From Zymoseptoria tritici IPO323 (taxonomy: Eukaryota; Ascomycota; Dothideomycetes; Mycosphaerellales; Mycosphaerellaceae), in contig NC_018214.1 in assembly GCF_000219625.1 (NCBI RefSeq), positions 1-64,000 on the forward strand: a stretch of DNA of 64,000 nt, written 5' to 3'. Shown here one piece after another: positions 1 to 9,072 of this stretch (position 1 is the stretch's first letter; each line of letters opens with the position of its first letter). Position numbers and translations under genes: made by a program. A model generated the notes under the pieces. It was not told the origin of the DNA, ran no database searches, and saw only the letters and a list, made by a program, of their open reading frames with translations.

Positions 1-143
1 CCCTAACCCTAACCCTAACCCTAACCCTAACCCTAACCCTAACCCTAACCCTAACCCTAACCCTAACCCTAACCCTAACCCTAACCCTAACCCTAACCCT
101 AACCCTAACCCTAACCCTAACCCTAACCCTAAACCCTAAACCC
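1..143. repeat. Telomere, (CCCTAA)n
   Basis: Uninterrupted CCCTAA hexamers run from base 1 to about 126, followed by two 7-base variants (CCCTAAA) at 127-140 and a partial CCCTA. The C-rich strand reads 5' to 3' from the left edge, so this is a left chromosome end. It abuts LINE-T copy 1 directly, with no subtelomeric spacer. Confidence 0.98.
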
Positions 144-1739
144 TACCACTCTACCGTAACGAACGCCGCGGTCGTCTACGCCCTCCTCGAATCGAGCCGG
201 ATTATATACGCCGTGTTCCTCGATTTTCAAGCCACCTTTAACGTTATAGATTATGTACTGCTCGCGGACGTTCTACGCCGGCGGAGATGTCCGGAGAACA
301 TGCTAGCTCTGATTGCGAGCCTCTGCTTTTTCGACGTCTGGTCCTTTGTTGTTTCGGATAGTACGGCTTCTAAGTGGTTTCCGCGGACGAGGGGAGTTCT
401 GCAGGGCTTACCCCTCTCGCCCTATCTGTTTAACATCTTTATCGATAGCTTGCTCGAGGACTTAAATCGACCTAGGATATTCGCCCTAGCCGGCTCTTCC
501 GACGTAATGCCTGCGGCGCTGCCGATTCCTCGCGCGCTGTTCTTCGCCGATGATAGTGTTCTCCTCGCTACCGACTTGGACGAGGTGCGTGTACTTATCC
601 AGATCCTCGAGCGCTGGTCCTCCGCTAACCGCATCGCCCTAAATATTAAAAAATGCGCCTATCTAGCGCCGGCGTCTTCGCAGGAGGCGATCTACTTCTT
701 TGGTGCGGAGGTACCGAGGAGAGAGGTATATACCTACCTCGGATTTCCCGTAACGGCGCGAGGGATTAACTTAAGGAGGCACCTTAAGAGCCGGCTCGAA
801 CAGGCTGGGAAACGAAGCGACTTCCTAACCCTCGACGCGGATGGTTAGGGCTTCGCGCATCGCCTGCGAGTCTATCGGCAGTATCTCGTACCGATGTTCG
901 AGTATAGCGCGCCTCTCCTCGCGGCGTTTGCTAAGGACTCTCCTAAGTTCTGGGACGAGACGACTAAGGACATTGCGAAGCTGACGAAGTAGATCTCGGG
1001 TTATGCTTCTAACCCTTACTTTACTCGCAATCTCCTAGGAATCTCCGCCCTACCCTCGCGATTTAAGGCACTAAAAACTGGCTTTTAGGTCGTAAAGAAG
1101 CACGCTCTGGAAGAAAGTCCGCTGCGGAAGTTGGGATTACTGATCTAGAAACCCAAAGCGTTCTTCCGGCGCTTGACGGAGGACAAGCTCTACGAGAAGT
1201 ACCGTAAGACACCCGAGTCCTGGCCTCGCGACCGAAGCCTTAGCAAAGACCGCCGTTCTATCTAGCGGTTCCTGCGCCAGGAGAGAGAGGAAGATATGGC
1301 TAAAGAGGCTAAGAAGTGGAGCCTAACCCGGATTATACTAGGAGAAAGCCGCCTAAAGCGGGACTTACGAGGAGCCGATCACTTTTTAAAGGCGCCGCGG
1401 TCCTTCTAGAAGCGCTTCCTCTAGTATCGGCGTAGAACCTTCTATACCTATAGTTTCTACGTCTGTACGAGCAAATTCATCCGAGGACACGAGACTTGCT
1501 ACCGGGAAAACAGGACGAGCTAGCTCTCGAGGAAGGAACGACGGGCGAAGCAGAAGATGCATAAGAAAATGGGCACTACGAATACGAAGTTTACCGAGGT
1601 AGACTTCCTTCTAAATACAGGATGCTAGGAGCGAGCTAACGAGATCCTCGAGCGAATCTCGACGAAGATTACGAAGGAGGAAGCTACGAAGGAGGAAGCA
1701 GAGGAAGCGGCGGCACAGACCTAGTGCACACTGTCCTGA
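144..1739 (+). pseudogene. LINE-T reverse transcriptase, copy 1 (partial, interrupted)
   Basis: The frame is open from the telomere junction to a TAG at 846-848, the longest intact RT stretch of the three copies. Non-LTR RT landmarks are visible: AVFLDFQATFNVID (catalytic block A), GVLQGLPLSPYLFNIF (block B) and FFADDSVLLA (block C, the catalytic Asp pair). After 848 the same frame continues to about 1739 with TAG codons where Trp or Gln would be expected. This part has a basic, Arg/Lys/Glu-rich C-terminal region ending in repeated KEEA-type residues. There is no start codon because the 5' half is missing. Copies 2 and 3 have lost the Asp pair, so this is the least mutated copy. Confidence 0.88.
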
Positions 1740-1913
1740 GTAGGACGTTAAAAGGCTCCGTCCGATGGGTAGGACGTTAAAAGGCTCCGTCCGATGAGTA
1801 GGATGTAAAGTGGCTCCGTCTAATAAGTAGGACATAAAGTGGCTCCGTCCGATGAGTAGGACGTAAAGTGGCTCCGTCCGATGAGTAGGACGTAAAGTAG
1901 CTCCGTCGACCCG
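1740..1913 (+). repeat. 29-bp tandem repeat in LINE-T 3' UTR (6 units)
   Basis: Six 29-bp units start at 1740, 1769, 1798, 1827, 1856 and 1885, each beginning GTAGGA(C/T)GT and containing GGCTCCGTC or a one-base variant. They lie just after the ORF end. Copy number differs between LINE-T copies (6, 5 and 4), so this is a VNTR inside the element. Confidence 0.9.
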
Positions 1914-2825
1914 GGACGTAAAAGCGGAGATTATCCCTCGAGGATAAATTGGGCGTTTACCCTATCGAAAAGGAGTCTCTTCCCTCGAGATGAAAGTAGG
2001 CGTCCGATCGGTAGGACGTTAAAAGGCTGCGCTGCGACGTAGGAGACGTGGGCGACTAGCGAGGCCCGGACTGGCTCCGTACCGGACAATTAACTCTATC
2101 CGGAAGGCCTAGCAGTAGATGTAAGGCGTGTACCCTAGATCTGCGGCTGCTTCCTCTTAAAGCCGGGGAGCGGGAGGAAGAAAACTAGTACCTCTATAGA
2201 GTAGTAGGAGGCTTAGAGGAATGCGAAGGCGACAGCGTAGTAGGGGAGAGGAGTGGACGACGACGATCGCTAGAGGAGGAATTCTAGCCGAAGGGAAGAC
2301 GGCTCTTCCCAAACCGTTTAGGAAGCACTTGTAGACTAGTGTATAAGCGGCTCGATCGGAATCGAATGTCTCCGATAGTAGATACGCCGGACGGAGGGAG
2401 GACAGAGCTCTACTAAACGGTCTTAAAGTGGGATGTTCCCCCTTAACGAGACGGGGTTATAGTTTCGGGCGGATGAGGAGACGCACACCTCGTCCGTTAC
2501 CTGGGAGGTTTGGAAACCTAAGGTACGATAGACAGTAAGCGATTGCCGGAGCGATATTTTGCGTTAGGATGCGGACTAGCCTATCGGTAGTCTCTCTTTT
2601 TGGCAGTTTAGTTAACTCGGGAGATGGTTAAAAGGACACCGTAAAACGTAGTTAGGCTGGGAGTAGCTGCGGTGCCGTGCATCGCGAGGCGCTTTACGTA
2701 GGAGCGTGGGTCTGTTTCCTCCCCTCTAAAGACGGCCAAAAGAGCCGGGAGCAAGGGCTTGGATGGGGCTTTAGTTCAGATCAGGTGCAAAGGTAGACTA
2801 GCCTATATAAACAAGTACAATGAAC
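1914..2825 (+). other. LINE-T copy 1 3' UTR, no gene
   Basis: Conserved with 5258-6169 in copy 2 and 61911-62852 in copy 3, so it is part of the element. Many stops in every plus frame; no ORF worth calling. It leads into the CCCTAA tail. Confidence 0.75.
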
Positions 2826-2843
2826 CCCTAACCCTAACCCTAA
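2826..2843 (+). repeat. Interstitial telomeric repeat, tail of LINE-T copy 1
   Basis: Exactly three CCCTAA hexamers between LINE-T copy 1 and the truncated 5' end of copy 2. Same strand sense as the telomere. Confidence 0.95.
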
Positions 2844-5112
2844 GGATAATAACGACGCTACTCGCAAGCTAAAGCGGCTACGCCGCCGTAGTAAGAAGAA
2901 GAAGGACTAGCGTCTTAAGGCGATAGCAAAGCCGAATCCGGACGCCGATAGCAGGACGCTCGAGATAGTCTATCTCTATAAGAGAGCGTAGCGCCGCGCA
3001 AACAAGAACATACTACTAGTACTAACCCCGGCAGCGAAGGCGAGAGGGATAACGGCAATCGACAAGGTAACGGAGGGATTTGCTGGTCGATTCGTCTCGA
3101 CGGCGACCCTCCTAGTATAGGAGATATTTCCTATCGACGATCGATCCGCCTCGCTCTCCTTCTCGATCGACGAGATAATATAGGAGCTTACCTACTAGGA
3201 TACTATAAAGGCCTGCGGAAACGATAGGGTATATATCCGTCTAATAAAAACCCTCGCGACGACGAGCTTCCTTTAGATCCTAGCCGCCCTCTATAATTCC
3301 TATCTCCGGAATAGTAAGACGCCGCGGAGCTAGAACGAAACTATTGTCTATCTAGTCGTTAAGGATAAGACCCGACGGGAGGATAGTACGATGCCGGCGA
3401 AGGACGCTAATAACGTTCATCCGATCTCGCTAGTAACGATGTTTTAAAAGGTCTTCGAGCGCCTACTCCTCTGGCGCTTTAATAGTAGGACATAGGCGAG
3501 GATATATCTTAACTAAGCGGGATTTCGAAGTTACTACTCTACTATAACAAACGCCGTAGTCGTCTACGCCCTCCTCGAATCGAGCCGGATTATATACGCC
3601 GTGTTCCTCGATTTTTAAGCTGCCTTTAACGTTATAGATTATATACTGCTCGCGGACGTTTTACGCCGGCGGAGATGTCCGGAGAATATATTAGCTCTGA
3701 TTACGAGCCTCTACTTTTTCGACGTCTAGTCCTTTGTTGTTTCGGATTGTACGGCTTCTCGGTAGTTTCCGCGGATAAGGGGAGTTCTATAGGGCTTACC
3801 CCTCTCGCCCTATCTGTTTAATATCTTTATCGATAGCTTGCTTAAGGACTTAAATCGACCTAGGATACTCGCCCTAGCCGGCTCTTCCGACGTAATACCT
3901 ACAGCGCCGCCGATTCCTCGCGCGCTATTCTTCGCTAATAATAGTGTTCTCCTCGCTAGCGACTTAGACGAGGTGCGTGTACTAATCCAGATCCTCGAGC
4001 ACTGGTCCTCTACTAACTACATTGCCCTAAACATTAAAAAATGCGCCTATCTAGCTCCGGCGTCTTTATAGGAGGCGATCTACCTCTTTAGTGCGGAGGT
4101 GCCGAGGAGAGAGGTATATACCTACCTCGGATTTCTTGTAACGGCGCGAGGGATTAACTTAAGGAGGCACCTTAAGAGCCGGCTCGAACAGGCTGGGAAA
4201 CGAAGTGACTTCCTAACCCTCGACGTAGACGGTTAGGGCTTCGCGCATCGCCTACAAGTCTATCGGCAGTATCTCGCACCGATGTTTAAGTATAGCGCGC
4301 CTCTCCTCGCGGCGTTTGCCGAGGACTCTCCTAAGTTCTAGGACGAGACAACTAAGGACGTTACGAAGCTAACGAAGTAGATCTCGGGTTATGCTTCTAA
4401 CCCTTACTTTACTCGCAATCTCCTAGGAATCTCCGCCCTACCCTCGCGATTTAAGGCACTAAAAACTGGCTTTTAGGTCGTAAAGAAGCACGCTCTGGAA
4501 GAAAGTCCCCTACAGAAGTTAGGATTACTAATCTAGAAACCTAAAGCGTTCTTCCGGCGCTTAACAGAGGACAAGCTCTACGAGAAGTACCGTAAGACAC
4601 CCGAGTCCTAGCCTCGCGACCGAAGCCTTAGTGAAGACCGCCGTTCTATCTAGCGGTTCCTACGCTAGGAGAGAGAGGAAGATATAGCCAAAGAGGCTAA
4701 GAAGTAGAGCCTAACCTAGATTATACCGGAAGAAAGCCGCCTAAAGCGGGACTTACGAGGAGCCGATTACTTTTTAAAGGCGCTGCGGTCCTTCTAGAAG
4801 CGCTTCCTCTAGTATCGGCGTAGAACCTTCTATACCTATAGTTTCTACGTCTATATAAGCAAATTTATCCGAGGATACGAGACTTGCTACTAGGAAAATA
4901 GGACGAGCTAGCTCTCGAGGAAGGAACGACAGGCGAAGTAGAAGATGTATAAGAAAATAGGCACTACGAACACGAAGTTTACTAAGGTAGACTTCCTTCT
5001 AAATACAGGATGCTAGGAGCGAGCTAACGAGATCCTCGAGCGAATCTCGACGAAGATTACGAAGGAGGAAGCGGAGGAAGCGGCGGCACAGACCTAGTAC
5101 ACACTGTCCTAA
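2844..5112 (+). pseudogene. LINE-T reverse transcriptase, copy 2 (RIP-damaged)
   Basis: In one plus frame it can be followed through the non-LTR RT fingers region (a 'RPISL'-type equivalent reading HPISLVTMF near 3417), palm blocks A and B, and block C near 3928. Many TAG/TAA codons interrupt it. The catalytic pair has changed from Asp-Asp to Asn-Asn (FFANNS), so no active RT could be made even without stops. An open stretch at 3838-4071 is only a fragment of this gene. The natural stop is probably TAA at 5110-5112. Confidence 0.85.
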
Positions 5113-5257
5113 GTAGGACGTTAAAAGGCTCGGTCCGATAAGTAGGACGTAAAGTAGCTCCGTCCGATAGGTAGGATGTAAAGTAGCTCGGTCCGATAGG
5201 TAGGACGTAAAAAGGCTCCGTCCGATAGGTAGGACGTAAAAAGGCTCTGTCGACCTA
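5113..5257 (+). repeat. 29-bp tandem repeat, LINE-T copy 2 (5 units)
   Basis: Five 29-bp units start at 5113, 5142, 5171, 5200 and 5229, with the same GTAGGA(C/T)GT start as in copy 1. Cytosines in some units are changed at CpA. Confidence 0.88.
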
Positions 5258-6169
5258 GGACGTAAAAGCGGAGATTATCCTTCGAAGATAAATTGGGCGT
5301 TTACCCTATTAAAAAGGAGTCTCTTCCTTTAAGATAAAAGTAGGCGTCCGATTAGTAGGACGTTAAAAGGCTGCGCTGCGACGTAGGAGACGTAGGCGAC
5401 TAGCGAGGCCCGGACTAGCTCCGCACTAGACGATTAACTCTATCCGGAAGGCCTAGCGGTAGATGTAAGGCGTATACCCTAGATCTGCGGCTGCTTCCTC
5501 TTAAAGCCGGGGAGCGGGAGGAAGAAAACTAGTACCTCTATAGAGTAGTAGGAGGCTTAGAGGAATGCGAAGGCGACGGCGTAGTAGGGGAGAGGAGTAG
5601 ATAACGACGATCGCTAGAGGAGGAATTCTAGCTAAAGGGAAGACGGCACTCCCTAAACCGTTTAGGAAGCACTTATAGACTAGTGTATAAGCGGCTCGAT
5701 CGGAATCGAATGTCTCCGATAGTAGATACGCCGGACGGAGGGAGGACAGAGCTCTACCGGACGGTCTTAAAGCGGGATGTTCCCCCTTAACGAGACGGGG
5801 TTACAGTTTTAGGCGGATGAGGAGACGCATACCTCGTCCGTTACCTAGGAGGTTTAGAAACCTAAGGTACAATAGACGGTAAGCGATTGCTAGAGCGATA
5901 TTGTGCGTTAGGATGCGGATTAGCCTATCGGTAGTCTCTCTTTTTAGCGGTTTAGTTAACTCGGGAGATAGTGAAAAGGACACCGTAAAACGTAGTTAGG
6001 CTAGGAGTAGCTACGGTGCCGTACATCGCGAGGCGCTTTACGTAGGAGCGTAGGTCTGTTTCCTCCCCTCTAAAGACGGCCAAAAGAGCCGGTAGTAAGG
6101 GCTTAGATAGGGCTTCAGTTCAGATTAGGTGCAAAGGTAGACTAGCCTATATAAACAAGTACAATGAAC

Positions 6170-6192
6170 CCCTAACCCTAACCCTAACCCTA
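6170..6192 (+). repeat. Interstitial telomeric repeat at a breakpoint
   Basis: Three CCCTAA hexamers and CCCTA, then the first base of the truncated recombinase-like ORF. It marks where a broken chromosome end was healed or where LINE-T was joined to it. Confidence 0.93.
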
Positions 6193-8854
6193 TAAGGACC
6201 TAGAACTACTTCTAAATACGATAGATCCTAATATCTTTCTTAAGAATAGGCTACTAGCCTTTATCTATTATACAACTATAAATCTAGGCTTAGAAACCTT
6301 TAGTTCTATCGAAGATCTCTCTATAAATACTAGAAAGGCTCTTAATAACTATAACCCGGGAAATAATAATCTAGAAGTAAAAGCCTTTAAAGAGCTCGAT
6401 ATAGCTACGAGAAAGTCTTACCTTAAGCCTATCGCTACCTTCTTCGTCTATCTCTATACTATATATCGAGAGCCGGAAGCCTACTACTCTAAGCCTACTA
6501 TAGAGTCTTCTCTTAGTAGTCTTTTATTTAAAGTATCTACTATTAGTACGTATTTAATAGAGGATAGTAATAGAGCTAAAGAAGATCTAAAGAGAGTTTT
6601 ATTAGAGACTCTAGATTATCTTCTTACTCTAGGGATAGATATAGTATTCTACGAGAATAGTAGTTTTAATAATCCTTTAATAACCTATTTAATTATAGCG
6701 AGCTTAGATCCGGCTAAGATCCTAGCTCTAGAAGATAAGAATACTATTATATTTAGAAAGACGACTTCGGTACAATCTCTATTATCTAAGTTAATCTACT
6801 CTAGCCGCCTATTTACTTTAAAGTATTTAGTACTTCTAAGTACTACTACTACTAAAGTAGATAACGCCTTAAAGTTTATCGAGTCTAGATTAACTATAAA
6901 TGCTAGTAACTACTTTACGGAGTACTATAGCCTTCGGATTAAGCTAAAGTATTATAATTATAATAAGATTAGTAGCTATAAGCCTATAGACGATATAGAT
7001 CCGGATACTTTAGCTATAGATAATATTAAAATTAATATAAATACGCTACGGACCTTATTTATAAAATCCTTAGAAGATCTAGAGGATCTATTCTTTAAGG
7101 ATATTATACTATTTAATAAGGAGGAGGAAAATATAATAGACCTAGATCTAAGTAAAGTTCTCGATCGAAAAGATAATAATACGCCTTTAGAGGATCTAAC
7201 GAGCTCTAAGTACCTAGTAAAATATAAGGATATTCTTATTAAGAAGTTTATAAATAAAGACCTCTTACTAGATCCTACTCTAGGTAGTAAGGCGAATATT
7301 AAAGACGGTATTCTAAGCTACTTTAAAAAGATCTATAACTTCTTAGTATCTTTAGCGCTAAATATCTACTTACTATCGAGTAGTCCCTTAAGAGGGAAAG
7401 CGGTTATTCTACTTAAGTTTAGAAATACTAGTCTAGGAACCCTACGAGATATCTTCTTAGATAAGAGTAATAATTTAATAGCTTTAGATACGAGTAACCT
7501 CGATAAGAACCGGGACTCTACTACTCTAAATACTAATACTATTCGGTTTCTACCTATACGCCTAACGAGGATTATAGTCTACTATATTACTTTTATTATT
7601 CCGCTAATAGAGTATCTACGGATTAACTACCTAGACGTTACGGCCTTAGAGACGAAGCTTTTCTTTAAGCTTTATAATAAGAATATTACGAGCCTTACTC
7701 TAAGTAAAGCTCTAAAAGATATAACTAAGAAGTACTTTAGTAAAGGGATTAGTATTAAGGAATATAGACATTTGATAACCTATATAATTAAAGAGCGTAT
7801 ACTAATAGAGAGGCCGGAGCTATTAAGCCCTCGATCGAATAAGAAGGCTATAGGATTAAGTAATCGAGAACAAACTAATATCGAGGATATACTAGCGGGA
7901 CATTCTACTAAAGTAGCGAATCTAAACTACGCTAGAGAAACGAACTACTTTAGTAATAAGACTAGAGATACTACAAACCGAAGCCTAGCTTTCTCTAAGC
8001 TATACTTTAACTACTTTAATTTACTAGAGGATAGATCGATAAGAGAGATCTTAAAAGATAAAGTAGAGTATATCTCTCGAGTAAAAAGCTATAAGACGGC
8101 TAGTAATAAAGAGGATAGTACTACCTCTTCTTCTATATCTTCGATCGACTCTAGTAGTCTTAATCTAAGTAATAATTCGGATAATAAAACGCTTACTATT
8201 CCTAAGGTACTCGAGTCCTCTAAAGATAATCTAAGTAACCCTAGCTCGGGTTCTAATAAATCTCTTACCTTTAAGAATATATTTAGTAGTCCTAAGACTC
8301 TTTTAACCGAAGAAAATACCCGGAAAAATCGACTTACCCCTAAAGCTCTTCGTCTACTTAATAATAAAGTCTATAGCCCTTCGAAAGAAACCCTTATCGA
8401 AGATTATATAACGACTATTAATACTAAAGTAGAAAGTAATCCGGTACTAAAGAAAGATAGTAATAAAGGAAAGGCTCCTATTATCTTAAGTAGTAATAGT
8501 AATAGTAGCTCTTATAAAAGCGCTAGTAGCGTATCCTCTAATAATATTAAACCTAAGCTAAAACCTACTAGCTCTAAACCTATAGTTAAGAAACAGTCGA
8601 GCTCTAAGGCTATAGAAGATATAGATATTCCTACTATTAATATCGAAAAGAACTCGAGTAGTAACTCTAAGGATAAAGAAGATAATAAAGCTATAAGCCG
8701 CTCTATATCTAGAGGATCTAAGCGCTCGTTTAGTAATAGAAGTAGTAGTAACGATAATAATAAGGGATCTTCTAATCCTCCGATAGCTAAAAAGGGTAGA
8801 GGTAGGCCTAAGAAGGTTAAGACTAATAAGAGGGGACGGCCGAAAAAGATATAG
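6191..8854 (+). CDS. Tyrosine-recombinase-like protein with AT-hooks, 5'-truncated
   Basis: One frame is open for 887 codons with a single terminal TAG. It reads straight in from the telomeric-repeat junction, with TAA at 6185-6187 just upstream, so the true N-terminus is gone. Near codons 520-580 there is a tyrosine-recombinase C-terminal pattern: EYRHL (Arg526, His527), then AGHSTKVANLNY with His571 and candidate nucleophile Tyr580 nine residues later. A conserved PIRLTRIIVYY segment near codon 455 may hold the first Arg. This layout is known from fungal Crypton-like and telomere-linked-helicase-associated proteins. Next comes a long Ser/Asn/Lys-rich linker and two RGRPKK AT-hooks (codons about 866-887). 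I saw no ATG, TGG, TGT or TGC codon and very few CA or TG dinucleotides. Activity is unknown; the family is an inference. Confidence 0.7.
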   Translation, partial: YKDLELLLNTIDPNIFLKNRLLAFIYYTTINLGLETFSSIEDLSINTRKALNNYNPGNNNLEVKAFKELDIATRKSYLKPIATFFVYLYTIYREPEAYYSKPTIESSLSSLLFKVSTISTYLIEDSNRAKEDLKRVLLETLDYLLTLGIDIVFYENSSFNNPLITYLIIASLDPAKILALEDKNTIIFRKTTSVQSLLSKLIYSSRLFTLKYLVLLSTTTTKVDNALKFIESRLTINASNYFTEYYSLRIKLKYYNYNKISSYKPIDDIDPDTLAIDNIKININTLRTLFIKSLEDLEDLFFKDIILFNKEEENIIDLDLSKVLDRKDNNTPLEDLTSSKYLVKYKDILIKKFINKDLLLDPTLGSKANIKDGILSYFKKIYNFLVSLALNIYLLSSSPLRGKAVILLKFRNTSLGTLRDIFLDKSNNLIALDTSNLDKNRDSTTLNTNTIRFLPIRLTRIIVYYITFIIPLIEYLRINYLDVTALETKLFFKLYNKNITSLTLSKALKDITKKYFSKGISIKEYRHLITYIIKERILIERPELLSPRSNKKAIGLSNREQTNIEDILAGHSTKVANLNYARETNYFSNKTRDTTNRSLAFSKLYFNYFNLLEDRSIREILKDKVEYISRVKSYKTASNKEDSTTSSSISSIDSSSLNLSNNSDNKTLTIPKVLESSKDNLSNPSSGSNKSLTFKNIFSSPKTLLTEENTRKNRLTPKALRLLNNKVYSPSKETLIEDYITTINTKVESNPVLKKDSNKGKAPIILSSNSNSSSYKSASSVSSNNIKPKLKPTSSKPIVKKQSSSKAIEDIDIPTINIEKNSSSNSKDKEDNKAISRSISRGSKRSFSNRSSSNDNNKGSSNPPIAKKGRGRPKKVKTNKRGRPKKI

Positions 8855-9072
8855 GATTATTAGAAAGCTAGAGGCTTAGGGTATATTTATATAGAAGATC
8901 TATATATTTCTTACTTCTTCGTTAGTAGTACTATCTTTCCTTACGCTTTCTTAGTAGTATATCCTTATAATAAATACTAGGAACTCTATAGCTTAAGAGA
9001 ATATATAATATAGATTCTTAGAACTAGAGTAATTAACCTTAAGCTAGCTATAATATACTTAGACTTATCCTA
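8855..9072. other. AT-rich flank, no gene
   Basis: AT-rich sequence after the recombinase-like ORF. Stops occur in all frames. The last 50 bases resemble the end of a 160-bp satellite unit. Confidence 0.6.

Larger units (their letters stand above)
144..2843 (+). mobile_element. LINE-T copy 1, 5'-truncated, telomere-repeat tail
   Basis: Non-LTR retrotransposon fragment fused directly to the telomere. It holds the second half of the reverse transcriptase, the region downstream of it, a 3' UTR with a 29-bp tandem repeat, and a 3' end of three CCCTAA hexamers at 2826-2843. From about 144 it aligns with copies 2 (from about 3536) and 3 (from about 60203). The missing 5' part is consistent with incomplete reverse transcription or end erosion followed by telomerase healing. 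Orientation is 5' end to the tip, 3' end to the centromere. The design resembles the telomere-inserted fungal MoTeR elements (known family), but no endonuclease type could be assigned. Confidence 0.9.
2844..6192 (+). mobile_element. LINE-T copy 2, 5'-truncated
   Basis: Begins inside the coding region at the point matching about 59513 of copy 3 and runs through RT, the C-terminal region, a five-unit 29-bp repeat and the 3' UTR. It ends in three CCCTAA hexamers plus CCCTA (6170-6192). It is directly joined to copy 1's tail on the left and to the broken recombinase-like ORF on the right. Against copy 1, most differences are C-to-T or G-to-A, many of them converting Trp or Gln codons to stops. 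Confidence 0.9.
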
